From positions 1-64,000 of the forward strand of contig NW_023501045.1 of the NCBI RefSeq assembly GCF_014066305.1: a stretch of DNA of 64,000 nucleotides, given 5' to 3'. Below the pieces are notes generated by a model. It did not search any database, was not told where the DNA came from, and saw only the letters and a program-made list of their open reading frames with translations. This stretch comes from Letharia columbiana (lineage: Eukaryota > Ascomycota > Lecanoromycetes > Lecanorales > Parmeliaceae). The translations under genes and the position numbers were made by a program. Below are positions 27,575-41,306 of the stretch, in pieces; the stretch's first letter is position 1; every line of letters begins with the position of its first letter.

Positions 27575-29745
27575 AAAAAAAGATTAAATATAGAAAGTAT
27601 ATAAAAGTATATTTAATAATTCTAGAATAAATTAACGATATCTATAATAATAATTAGAATTAAAAATTAGATATATTTAAATAAAAGATAGCTTTACGCT
27701 ATTTATATAATAGCGATAATAATAATTAAGATTAGAATATTAATTTAGATAATATAGCTTTTATAATAGACTTTTTATTATTATACGCTAGATTAATTAT
27801 ATATAAATAAAGATTTATAATTTTATTTTTTAAATATAATTATATTTAATATTTTAAGATTTCTATAATAGCTCGATATTTATTAATTAGTATATTAATA
27901 TTATTATATCTAAGCTACGATAGCGCTTATTATTAAGTTCTATATTACGCTCTCGAATAGTTTAAAAAATAGAATTTACTTAATTATTAGCGCGTATAAT
28001 AGAATTATTTTTAATACTTATATCTTATTTAGCTTTAATATTATTTATTTTCTTTTAATTTAAGCTTTTATCTTTATTTATATATATAATAATTCGCGTA
28101 ATAAATAAAATTTTAAACTTCTTCGTAATTACGCTCGCGTATTTTTTTTATATAATATTATTAAAATATAAGTCTATTAAAATAATAATTATAATTAGAA
28201 ATTATTTATTATTTATTTATTATATCTTATTTAATTTATTTAAAAGCTTACTTTTATTATAATAATAATATATTAATATATTTAACTTTATACTTTTTAA
28301 TAATTATAGCGTAGTTAATAATTAAGATATTAACTTTCTTTACTTTTTTAACTAGTTTCTTTTTAGATATAAATATATTTATTCGCTATCGCGATCTCTT
28401 AATATTTTTATTTTAATTAAGTTTATTCTCTATTTTTTATTTTAATTAAGAGTTTAATCGCTATCTAATTAATTTATATTAAGATTTTTTAATATTACTA
28501 TTATTATTAATATTTAATATTTATTATAATAAATTATTAAACTTAATCTTTTTTACTTTAATTATTATAAAAAGATAAATTAATAGATATATATAAAAGA
28601 ATTAAAGGGCTTATATAAATATTTATAAATATTAAGCTATTCTTAATTTTAATTAAAGCTCGTTTTATTAAAAAGTGCGTTAATTCTAATAAGTACTAAT
28701 ATTAGAAATAAAGAGAATATATATCGCGCGCTATTTTAAGTATATTATTATAGAGTTTAATTTAAAGAATAATTATTTTTATAAAGATAGTAAGACTTAA
28801 AGATAAGAAAGTAAAAATGAAATACGCGAAAATTTTAATAAGTTATAATAGTTTAATATTAGCTAAATTAGATAAAAATAATTACTTATTAACTCGCTTT
28901 TTTAAATCTTTTATCTTTTAATTTATATAAATTATAATAATAATTATAATTATTATAGAAGTAATTAAGATTATATTAGATAATAGCGTTTAATAAGCGT
29001 AATTTATTTAAATTTAAATCTTTAAAATTAAAGAGAAAGTATTTTATTAATATTTAATTTAAGCTAGATAATTTAAAGTAATTTAAAAATTTAATATACG
29101 CGATAGATATCTAAGCTTTTCTTCCCCTTTTCTTTCTCTTTAAAACTTTCTTTTTTATATTAATTCTTTTTATTATTAAACTATCTTTTTTATATATTAG
29201 ATTTCTATTTAAGTAATTTAATATTATTATAATTATATTAAAAATATAACGTATTTATTAAGCTATATATTTATTTTTTATCTTTTAATAATTTTAAGTT
29301 AATATATAGATAGATCGCGTAAAGAGTTTAACTTATATATACTTAATCTATTATTAATAACTTTTTAAAAAAGTTAATATTATTCTAGAGTATTAGATAT
29401 AGCGTTAGAGTAAAGTTTTTATTAGATATTATTATCGCTTTAATCACTACTATCGCCGCTTTAATAGATATTATCTCTATTTTAATAGATATCGCCTTTA
29501 TTTTAATAATATTAAAACGTTAATAGAAATTAGATAGTATATTTTTTTAATTATTATTATATTTATTATATATAATTAATATAAGCTATAGCTTAAGCTT
29601 TATATAAAATTCGTTATTATTAAAAATTAATTAATCTTATAATTTTAAAGCTCTTTTTTTAATATCTAATTTATTAAATTATATTTAATTAAAATTCGTT
29701 AAAGCGCTATTATATTTAAAAATTCGCTTTTAAAATATTATATAA
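27575..29745. repeat. Direct repeat D, first unit, in X-C
   Basis: It recurs 2,547-2,560 bp to the right (tctagaataa at 27621 and 30181; aattcgcttt at 29721 and 32268). It is the inverse of the D units in X-B. About 400 bp between the two units (29740-30135) are not duplicated. Confidence 0.75.
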
Positions 29746-30134
29746 GATAATAGAAGTCTTTCTAATTTATTAATTTAAAAATAAATTTTTTATTATTACG
29801 CTTTATAATTAGCTCTAATAATCTCTATTTAAATAGATATTTATCTTTATATAATATATAAAAAGCGAGTTATATTATAGAAAAAGAATTTAAATCTTAT
29901 AATTATTTTAATTAAATTATTTAAATTAAAAATAAAAATAAACTTATTTTTATATAATTTAGTTAATTTATTAGTTAACTATTATAAATATAATTATAAA
30001 ATATAATTATATATTATTAATTATCTAAATAATTAGAAGAAGTATAAAAGAAATAAAATTATATAATTAAGTATTTATAAACTTTTCTCTTCTAAGTATT
30101 TATTTTAATTTAGAGTTTAATTACTATCTAATTA

Positions 30135-32285
30135 AAAAAAAGATAAAATATAGAAAATATATAAAAGTAGATTTAATAATTCTAGAATAAATTAATAATA
30201 TCTATAATAATAATTAGAATTAAGAATTAGATATACTCGAATAAGAGATAGCTTCGTATTATTTATATAATAATAAAAGTAGTAATTAAGATTAAAGTAT
30301 TAATTTAAATAGCGTAACTTTTATAGTAAACTTTTTATTATTATATATTAAATTAATTATATATTAATAAAGATTTATAATTTTATCTTTTAGATATAAT
30401 TATATTTAATATCTTAAGATTTCTATAATAGCTTAATACTTATTAGTTAACGCGTTAATACTTTTATATTTAAACTACGATAGAGCTTATTATTAAATTC
30501 TATATCGCGCTTTTAAATAGCTTAAAAGATAAAATCTATTTAATTATTAGCGCGTATAATAGAATTATTCTTAATACTTATATCTTATTTAACTTTAATA
30601 TTATTTATATTCTTCTAATTCGAGCTTTTATCTTTATTTATATATACGATAATTCGCGCGATAAATAAAACTCTAGACTTTCTCTAAATTATATTTACGT
30701 ATTTTTTTTATATAATATTATTAAAATATAAGTCTATTAGAATAATAATTAGAATTAGAAATTATTTATTATTTATTTATTATATTTTATCTAATCTCTT
30801 TAAAAGTTTATTTTTATTTTAATTACGATATATTAATATATCTAATTTTACACTTATTATAAGCTATAGTATAGTTAATAACTAATATATTAACTTTCTT
30901 TACTTTCTTAATTAATTTCTTTTTAAATATAAATATATTTATTTACTATCGCGATCTCTTAATATTTTTATTTTTATTAAACTTATTCTTTACTTTTTAT
31001 TTTAATTAAAAATCTAATTATTATCTAATTAACCTATATCGAGACTTTTTAATATTATTATTATTATTAATATTTAATATTTATTATAATAAATTATTAG
31101 ACTTAGTATTTTCTACTTTAATTATTATAAAAAGATAAATTAATAGATATATATAAAGAAATTAAAGAATTTATATAAATATTTATAGATATTAAACTAT
31201 ACTTAATTTTAATTAATATTTATTTTATTAAAAAGTATATTAATTCTAATAAGTATCGAAGTTAGAAATAAAGAGAATATATATTATATACTATTTTAAT
31301 TATAGAGTTTAAATTAAAAGAATAATTATTTATATAAAGAAAAGAAAATAAAAATAAAATAGATGAAAATTTTAATAAGTTATAATAATTTTATTTTAAT
31401 TAAATTAGATAAGAATAATTATTTATTAACTCGCTCTTTTAAATATCTTATTTTTTAATTTATACGAATTATAATAATAATTATAAATATTATAAAAGTA
31501 GATAAAATTATATTAAATAATAACGCTTAATAAATATAATTCGCTTAAATTTAAATCTTTAAAATTAGAGAGAAAATATATTATCTATTAATATTTAAAT
31601 TAAGCTAGACGATTTAAAGTAATTTAAATATTTAATATACGCGATAGATATATAAGCTTTTTCTTTTTCTAAAACTTTCTTTTTTATATTAACTCTTCTT
31701 CTTATAAAACTATTTTCTTTATATATTAGATTTCTATTTAAATAATTTAATATTATAATAATAATATTTAAAATATAATATAGATATTAAATTATATATT
31801 TATTCTTTATTTATTAATAACTTTAAATTAATATATAGATAGATTTCGTAAAGAGCTTAATTTATATATATTCAATTTATTATTAATAGCTTCTTAAAAA
31901 AATTAATATTATTTTAAACTACGCGAGGTAATAATCTATTTAAAAGTATTATAATAAAGTATTTATTAGATATCGCCGCTACTTTAATAAATATCGTTAT
32001 TATTTTAATAGATATCGCTATTACTTTAATAAATATTATCTTTATTTTAATAATATTAAAATATTAATAAAAACTAGATAATATATTTTTTTAATTATTT
32101 TTATTTTTATTATATATAATTAATATAAGCTATAGCTTAAGCTTTACGTAAAATTTATTACTATTAAATTTTAATTAATTTTATAATTTTAAAACTTCTC
32201 TTTTAGCGCGTAGTTTATAAGATTTTATATTATATATATATTATATTATTCGATTATTATCTTTAAAAATTCGCTTTTAAAAAAT
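30135..32285. repeat. Direct repeat D, second unit, in X-C
   Basis: This is the partner of 27575-29745 and includes the decayed 21-bp minisatellite at about 31970-32055. Its right edge is where similarity between the units stops, after aattcgctttt. Confidence 0.75.
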
Positions 32286-32342
32286 AACTTTATATTTTTA
32301 TAATAAATAAGATATTTAATAAAATAATTAATAGAATTTAAT

Positions 32343-32660
32343 CTTTTATTTACTAGCTAATAATAAGTCTTATAATTTAAATATCTAATTATATTTAAAG
32401 TTATAATTATAATTATCTTTATAATTATAATTAATATAAGTTAAAACTTTTTATTAATATATAACTTTTTTTAAAAGATTTATATAAGTGTAATTAAAGA
32501 TTAATATTCTTTTTTTAAGCGTTAAACGCTTAGTAAGAAGTATTAGAAGATTTATATCTAGATATTTATTAATTATATATTAGAATTTACTTACTTTAAA
32601 TTTTAGATATAAATATCTTTACTTTTAAATAAGATAAAGAAGTTATAAATTTAAGATCGA
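32343..32660. other. 316-bp segment present in X-C and X-A, absent from X-B
   Basis: X-B reads directly from aatagaatctaatc into gatgttactaag (inverted, 18557-18680). X-C has about 316 extra bases at that point. X-A begins inside the same segment. It contains a local inverted repeat of ataattataattat type and the palindrome agcgttaaacgct. I cannot tell whether it was inserted in the A/C lineage or lost from X-B. Confidence 0.65.
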
Positions 32661-32721
32661 ATATTATTAAGAATTACTTACTATTTTCTATTATATTTTA
32701 GCTATTTATAATTATTAATAT

Positions 32722-33181
32722 ACTTATTAATAAGAAAGATATACTATTACTATACGAATTTAATCGCGATATTAATAATAATTATAAGAATTAAAGTTAT
32801 TAAATATAGAGATATTCGCTAATAAGAAAGATATATTATTATTATATAAATTTAATCGCGATATTAATAGTAATTATAAAAACTAAAGTTATTAAATATA
32901 AAAATACTCGCTAATAAGAAAGATATATTATTATTATACGAATTTAGTTACGATATTAATAATAATTATAGAAATTAAAGTTATTAGATATAGAGATATC
33001 CGCTAATAAAAAAGATATATTATTACTATATAAATTTAATCGCGATATTAATAGTAATTATAAGAATTAAAGTTATTAAATATAAAAATACTCGTTAATA
33101 AGAAAGACGTATTATTACTATACGAATTTAATCGCGATATTAATAATAACTATAGAAATTAAAGCTATCGAATATAGAGAT
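32722..33181. repeat. 92-bp tandem array, 5 units, in X-C
   Basis: Unit starts are 32722, 32814, 32906, 32998 and 33090, with the end at 33182. Flanks align with X-A on both sides (offset 32546 before the array and 32086 after), so the copies differ by exactly five units here. Confidence 0.95.
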
Positions 33182-36100
33182 ATAATCTTTAATTTAATAT
33201 AGATTTTAGAATAAGAAGCCTCTTTTACTAGAGTAGTAATATTTTTATAAGCGTATATTTATATTTAAATCGATTTAAGAAATTTTATTCTATAAATATA
33301 AAATATATAAAGTTATTAGATTAAGTATAATAGTTAAATATTATTAATTAAGCGTAATAAATAAAATAATAATTAGAATATCTTATTCTTAACTTAGAAT
33401 AGTTTTTCTTTTATTTATTATATATTTTCTTTTTATAAAAACTACGTCTAAATTTTAATAATATTATATTATTATTTATAAATTTATATCTTATTATAAT
33501 TATCTAAGAAGCTATATATCTTTTAATTATAAAGTAATTCTTTTTATATAAAATATATATAATTAAGTCGCTAGATATTAATTAGTAATTTTCTTTATTT
33601 ATAATTATTAGAGAGTAAATTATATTATTAAAATTACTCGCTAATTTTATCTTTATAATTTCTTAAAGTATATATAATATAGAGAATTAAATTCGAAATA
33701 AATTAATTAAATTTAAAATTATATAAATTAAGATCTTTTTTATTATTTAAATAAATATAATTTAAGAAATAATTAAGTTTATTAACTTTTATAATCTACA
33801 AATTTTCTTTAATATATAGACTTTAAAGTCTAATTAGTAATAATATAATTAGCGTATATAATTAATTTATTATCTAATTTAGATATATATAATTAATATA
33901 ATTATATACTTTTCTTATTTATAGCTATACTTCTTAAACTTCGCGTATAATCTTCTAATTTTTATCTTCGCGAAGTCTTATCTTTATTTTATTTCGATAA
34001 TTTAAATAAGTCTAGATTAATAGTTAATAAATTATTAAAAAAATTTTAAGTTTTTATAATTATCGAGTTAATAATTTTAATAAATAATAATATTATATAT
34101 TAAAAAATATAACGCTATTAAGCGTATATTTACTTTATAAAAATAATATTATTAATTTAATTTAATTATAAAGTATAGAGAAAATAATTTTATTTTCTTT
34201 AAATATAGATAATATTATAATAAATAAGTATATTATAATATAAATATTATAATAATAGAAAGAATTTTTAAGAAAAAAAGAGTAGATTAGAAAAGAATAA
34301 TATTAAATATCTATTATTAAGCTAATTAATATTATATAATTAAAATTTTATTAGAATAAAATATTATTTAAAGATAGATTAAGTTTAAATATTAATTAGA
34401 AAGTTAATTAAAAAAAGAGATTAATTTTTTTTTTATTAATATATATTATAGAGCTATATATAAGCGCTTCTTTCTATATTTTAAATATACTTTAGATATC
34501 TATAATTATATATATATACCCTCTCTTATATTTTATATATATTTTATATATTTCGATATTCTTTATATACGCGATATATCTATTAAAGATAATCTTATTA
34601 ATTTAATTAATTTTTATTTAATCTTATATTTACTAGTTATAAGAAAAGCTCTTTATTCTAATATTATAACTTTATTAATTTATTATTTTTAGATATCGAG
34701 TTATATATAGCTTATAATTAATTTATTTACTTTCTTCTCTTCTTCTACTCTAAAGATAGAAGAAGATATTATTTCTTTTTTATCTTCGTCTATAACGAAC
34801 TAGTTATTATTTTTATAAGATTAAAGATATTAATTTAAAGATAAGGTTATTTAATTAAAAGCGGAGAATATAATACTTTAATATTTTAATATTTAAATAA
34901 AAGATATTATAATATTACTCGAATAAGAGAAAGTTATATTAATAAGAAAAATCTTAAAATTTAAAAATAATCTTAATATAATAAAAGATTTAATCTTTAT
35001 ATATAGAAGATTTAAATAATAACTAGTTTAATTAATTAAATTATTAAAGCGTTTAAATTAGATTTTAATTCTATATTAATATCTAATAAAATTTATTTAA
35101 TAATTCTAAGATATTAATATACGCTCTTATTAATATAATTAGTAATTAGAATATTAATTAAAAAAATATAATCTTTAATTCTAATATTTAAAATAATATA
35201 ATAATAAATAAATATTAATATTAAAGTAAATAAAGTATATATTATATTAAATAGAGAAGCGTTAATAGCTAGACTAATTAAAGTTTTAAATTAATTAAAT
35301 TAAATATTAATTCTATATTAGTATTATTATATACTTTTAAATATATAATTATTAATTATAACGTTAATTAGAAAGAGTTAGTTTTTAATTTAAAATATCG
35401 AGAATAATATAACGATATATTATTAAAATAATATAAGTTATTAAAGCGATATAAGTTTCTATTATAGCGAGAAGATAGAATTTATATATTAAATATTAAT
35501 TTTATTTTATTTCTAATATTTTATTTATTTATATATCTCTTTTAGTTTCTTTTTAAATATCTTAATTTTAAAATATTAATTAGACCTTTATTTAATATAA
35601 ACTTAACTTTCTTAATTAATAATACTTAGTATAAGATATTAATAAGTATATTTTAATATAAAAATAGTAATAAATCTTATTTTCTTTTTAATATTAATAA
35701 TAAAAAATAAAAAATATAGTAGTAAATAAAGATAGTATAAATTATATAAAATTAGTTTAAATTTAATAGTAATTATTAATTTATTTATTAAGATTTAAAA
35801 ATTAGAAAATTCTAGAAGTAAATATAATTTAACGAATATACGCTTATCGATTTTAAGAAGTTATATATTATTTATTATTACTATAATAAGATTCTAATTT
35901 ATTTATTTATAGATTATAAAATAAGTAATATAATAATATATATTAAGTCTAAGAAATATATTAAGAAATCTAATTTAAATAGTTTATAATAAATAAATTT
36001 AATTAATAGTTATAAAAATTAGATATATTTCTAAATTAGATAATATAAATTATTAATAAATAAAATAATAAATAGAATATTTAATTTATTATTTATTTTA

Positions 36101-38762
36101 AAAAAGATAATATTAAGATTTTCTTATAATATTAGAAGATCGAAAGCTTATACGCGAAGACTTCTCGAAATAATTTTATTATTAAATTATAAATATTAAT
36201 ATTTTATTTATAATTATTAATAATTCTAAGATATTACGACTTTTACGCTATTTTAATTCTAATATATAATTAAAGTTAATATTTATTATAAAGAATTAAT
36301 TAATAAGAAAAGCTATAGAGCTAGAGATAAAATTATTAAAAAATTTATTAATTAATAATATTAAAGTCTCTTTAATTCTAGATTATTAATTATTTTATAA
36401 TTATTAATTATTTATAATAATTCTAATTTTTTTTATTAATATTAATTAATAATAATATAAGATTCTTATAGATTTTAAATATATTAAAGATAAATATACT
36501 AATTAGAAACTTATAAGTATTATTAATTTAATTCTTATAGAATATAAGATTTAATTTTATATATTTAGACTTATAATTAATAACGCTAATAATAATAATA
36601 TACTCTTCGAAGATTTAATTATTTATCTTTTTATTTTTATAGTAAAGAACCCGCTTAATATTAAAGAATTTAAGTTCTCGAATTATTTATAATATATTCT
36701 CTATATAGCGTATATTATTTAATTAATTTTAAAAGAACTTCTAGATAATATTAGAGTTATTTTAATAAATAAAAAATTTTAAAGAAACTAAAGTAATAAA
36801 GAAGATAAGAATTAAGTTTAAATAAATACGATCGACTTATTAATAACTCTAATAAAGATATAATATTTCTTATTATTATTCTAATTATTATATTATTAAT
36901 TATATTAAGATTTAAAAAATTATTATATATATTAATACTAGCGATTAATGTAAAAAGATCTTTTTTATATTATAAACTAAATAGTTTTAAGATAAGAATA
37001 TTTTAATATTAGATAAATATTAATTTTCTAAAAAAAAGTAATATTATTAGAGACGCTCTTTTAAGCTTTTTTAGAATATTAAGACTTATTAGAATTTAAC
37101 TTATTAAATATTAATTTACGCTTTACTTCTTTATATTAATATTATATACTTTTTAAAAAATAAATTAATTATTTATTTAAGATTAAATAATAAGAAATAA
37201 TTATAAATAGAAATTATAGTTTAGACGTCTAAATAATTTTTAATTAATTTCTAATAAGTTTAATATTTAATTTAGCTTATTAGATCTTTTTATAAATTTA
37301 TAAAATTAATAAATAAAGAAAAGAAGGCTATAATTTATTACGTTTTTAATATTTATAATTATCTATTTAATTATATAGATAAAAAACTCGAAAAATTAAG
37401 AAGAAAGAGAGTTTCTTAGAAAAAAGAACTTCTTAAAGCTTTTAAGACGATTTATAAAAAATTAATTATCTATTATAATCGAACTTAATTAAATTTAAAC
37501 TATCTATATAAATAAGTTATACTTTTATATTTAAATTATAATAATATAAAGTTAAAGAAATTAAATTAAAAGATTAATATTAAAGAGAAACTATAAGCGA
37601 AGATCTACTAGAAAACGCTTAAAAGAATATTTTAAAATTATTAAAATATTAATATAAGTAGTTAATTATAAAGAGCTAAGCGAATAAATTAATTAAATAA
37701 AAATACGCTTAATTAAGCGATAAAATTTAAAATTAAAAATTTAAATAATAAGAATAAATATAATTAGCTTTAATAGTATAAACGAAATAATAAGTCTTCT
37801 AATTATTATTCTAGTTATAATCTTATCTCTAATCTTTATAAAGCTTCTTTTAATAATTTAATAAATCTTTTAATTCTAGAGTAATAAAAGAAATTAAAAT
37901 TTAAATATATTATAATTACTCGAATAGCTTATAATATTCTTTATTCTCTCGCGAGAGCTATTATATATAAGCGATGCTTTTTAATAATTAAAAGATATTA
38001 TAATACTTAGAAGTATTATTTATTAGCGATATTTCGTATTTTAATAATAGTTCTTTATATAAAGTATTAAGAAAATAAGCTTAAATAAGCTAGACTTAAT
38101 TTTAAAGAAGATTTTAATATATTAAATTAGATTAAAAGAGTTAATAGTACTTTACGTAAAAATTTAATTAATAATTATAATAATTATATTAATAAAGATA
38201 ATAAGCTTACGAAAAGTACTTCGATAAGTTTAATATTTATAAATTTATTAAGATATATCGCTAATACTCTATAATATATAGAGAGATAATTAATAAATTT
38301 ATAGTTAGAGAGAGTTAATAATAATAGATTTAGTCTTAATAAAAAGATCTAAAATAGCTCGAGAAGTAAATTTATTTATAAATAATTAATAAGTTTAATT
38401 AGATAAAAATAGATTTAGAATATTTAAAAGAATTATAATAGAGTAGAATAGAAGAGTAGCGAAGGATTTAAGAGAAGAATAAATATAAAGTCTATTAAAT
38501 TTATTTAACGCGTTAAGACGAATATATAAATAAAGATAATTATAGAATTTTATTCTTATAATATTTAAAGATTTAAAATTTAGAATATTCTTTTATATTA
38601 TAATTTTAAGAAGAAGAATAGAGACGCTTATAGTTTTAATTATTATTCTAATTATTACTATTAATAAGAAGATAAATAGCTATATTAGATTACTCTTTAT
38701 ATTCCCTCTCTCTTAATAAAGAAGAATAAATATATTCTATATATCTTAATCGAATTATTCTA

Positions 38763-38978
38763 TAAATATAGAAATCTTAATCGAAATATCTTATATATAT
38801 ATTATTTCATAATATAATATTATAAATATATTATATTATAAAATATCCCGCTAAGATCTCGAATTTATATTAGAAAAATAAAATAATATCTAATTCTATT
38901 TATACTATATTCGAATACGATATAATATTACTTAATATAAAATATTCTATAAAATATATTATATCTTTTCGACTAGTA
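38763..38978. repeat. Terminal inverted repeat of X-C, right
   Basis: It is the inverted partner of 26983-27187 and the direct counterpart of 9379-9594 in X-A. It ends tcttttcgactagta. Confidence 0.8.
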
Positions 38979-38986
38979 AGAAAGAT
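38979..38986. repeat. Target site duplication, right of X-C (agaaagat)
   Basis: It differs from the left copy ataaagat at one base. Y1 resumes right after it with tatatctttataagag, as in Y2 at 51763, so the 8-bp length is supported despite the mismatch. Confidence 0.82.
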
Positions 38987-39585
38987 TATATCTTTATAAG
39001 AGATAAGATTAAATTAAATATATAGTAAACGTATAATAAATATAAGTTAAAGATAAAATTTTATATTAAAGTAATTAGAAATAAAATAATAGAGAGTTTT
39101 TTTTTTATTTAAATAGATATTATTTATAGATAATAATAACTTATTAATAATATTTAATTAAATAAATTATATATAATAATAGTAGTTTAAGACTAGATCT
39201 AATTAAATATATTATTTATAATAATAGATAATATTAATTTTTTAATAAAATAAGATTAAATTTAATTAAATATATTATTTATAATAATACGCGATATTAA
39301 AATATTTAGCTTCGCGTATTATAATAAATAGAAGTTATTATTAAATAAAATATATTTAAGTAAATACGATCTATAGATTTTAGCGTTACGATTATAGAAT
39401 ATTAAAAGATTTTAAATAAAGTAATATAGAATTAAGAAAGTAGATTAGATAATTAAAAATTAAAAACGCTATTAGATTTAGCGTATTCGCTTTTATAATC
39501 TTAAATCTTAATATTATTATTAAAAAGCGTAAAATAATAAAATAAAAATCTAAAAGAAATTCTTTTTTTTTCTCTAAGTTTTATA
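38987..39585 (+). mobile_element. Y1, right fragment
   Basis: Collinear with Y2 51763-52365. It contains the palindrome near 39119 and ends with agaaattc, a 9-T run (39563-39571) and tctctaagtt. Sequence after that point is unlike Y2, so this is taken as the right end of Y. In Y2 the T run is 20 long. Confidence 0.8.
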
Positions 39586-40660
39586 TATTCGTCGCTATAA
39601 TTCTAACTTCTTCGTCTATCTAATTTAAAATTTTATAGAATATAAATTCTTAAAGAAATTATAAAGAATAATAATATTATAATAAAGAAATATTTAAGTC
39701 TTAATAATAATTATATATAATAATTTTTATTTAAATAATTTATAATTACTTTCTTAATATTATTAAATCGTTAAATAGCTTTTAAAAAACTCTATAATTA
39801 TATATATTTAAAGTTATATATTTTAAATATTAATAAGAAATAATAGCTTATCTAGATTTTTTTATATAATAATTCTAAATTAAATCGACGTTTTAATTTA
39901 ATAATATAATAATTTATAATTATATTCTCGTTATTATTAAATCGTTAGATAATTCTTCTTTATATTTATAAATAATATTATATAAAGTTATATATTAATA
40001 TTAATATTATTTCTAAAAATTATTTAAAGATAATAAGATATTAATATATAATTTTATTAAATAAATAAATTTTTAATAATAAAAATATTTTTATTTTAAC
40101 GTCGTAAAATAGCTTTTAATAAACTCTATAACTATTTATATTTAAATTAAAATACTTATTATATAATTATTATTAATATTAAAATTATATATAAAGATAT
40201 TTAATTAATTTCTACTTATAAAAAAAGTTTATAAATCTTCTATATATAATAAATATTTTTAACTTAATTTAATATATATTAAATAAAATTTATATAAAAT
40301 TCTATATTAGGTTTTAAATCTTAATATCTTATTCATTAAAAAGATAAAACTTTAAGAAAGATTATAAACGTTATTATTTTATTTAGTTATATTTTATTTA
40401 TAGTTTTTATATATTAATATAACTTTAATTTATCGATATTTAAGACTCGATTAAGAGAAGAATAAAAAATATCTTATTAATTACGTTTCTAATATTAACG
40501 ATTTTCTATATAAAAAAATAACTTAATTATTTCTTTATATAATTTAATAATTATTAAAAATATCTTTATAAAATAATCGAAATATAATATAATAGTTTTA
40601 ATATTTATTAGATTATTTAAATTTTAACTCTTAATAAATTAAAATAAAAAAATTAATATA
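39586..40660. other. Unidentified AT-rich stretch between Y1 and Z2
   Basis: This region does not match other parts of the window that I could find. It is RIP-like throughout, and all frames are closed within short distances. I see no terminal repeat, RNA gene or array in it. Confidence 0.4.
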
Positions 40661-40722
40661 TTAATATATATAAAAGAATAAGATAGAGCTAAACTAGAAA
40701 ATCTTAAATTTAATAAAATATA

Positions 40723-41306
40723 ATATACGTATATTCTCTTTTAATATATATTTATCTTCTTTTAATATATATATACTTCTTTTAAATTCGATTAGCTTTC
40801 GCGCGATCGCTAGTTATATAAGATATTAATCTTATATATAATTAAAAGAGATAAGACTATATACGAGGCGAATAGCGAGGTAGTCGATAGCGAGATAGTC
40901 GATAGCGAGGTAAACGTAATACGCTAGTCTATATATAGGATAACGAGATTATATTTAATATCTTTTAGCTATAGAAAGGCTAGATAGTTTATAGATAGTA
41001 GATATTTAAGTATAATAGACGTATTTCTAATAGTAACGAGAGAAGATAATTAGTTAATTAGCTAAGGATAATTTAAAGATCTTATTATTCGACGATTTAA
41101 AATCGTCTAATCTTTTAGACTTTATTAGAAGAGATTTAAGAAGACTTATCTTACTATTATTAAGAGTCTCGATAATATTTTCTAAAAAGCTATATACGAG
41201 ATTTATATCTTATACGACTAGCGGTCGCGCGAAAGCTAATCGAATTTAAGAGGTATATATATATTAAAACGAGGTATATATATATTAAAAGAGAATATAC
41301 GTATAT
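40723..41306. mobile_element. 584-bp MITE-like element with about 118-bp inverted repeats
   Basis: The left arm 40723-40841 and right arm 41189-41306 are near-perfect inverted copies starting atatacgtatattctctttt, and both contain aaattcgattagctttcgcg. TA is present on each side (40721-40722 and 41307-41308), as expected for Tc1/mariner-type target duplication. The interior is short and holds a 15-bp minisatellite, so it cannot encode a transposase and would be non-autonomous. Z1 has no such insertion at the matching place (about 5610-5630). Confidence 0.82.
40870..40914. repeat. 15-bp minisatellite, 3 units, in the MITE-like element
   Basis: Three consecutive units of gatagcgaggtagtc type are followed by taaacg. 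They are comparatively rich in GG and CG for this window. Confidence 0.8.

Larger units (their letters stand above)
26983..38978 (+). mobile_element. X-C: complete 12.0-kb TIR element
   Basis: It starts tactagtcgaaaagg (26983) and ends ttttcgactagta (38978). The layout is: terminal repeat, a left arm with two copies of direct repeat D (27575-29745 and 30135-32285), a 316-bp segment absent from X-B, the five-unit 92-bp array, a 5.8-kb right arm collinear with X-A and X-B, and the terminal repeat. The copy is heavily RIPed, with almost no CA or TG, and every frame is closed by frequent TAA. 33182-38978 holds no recognisable gene. It lies in the same orientation as X-A and opposite to X-B. Confidence 0.92.
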
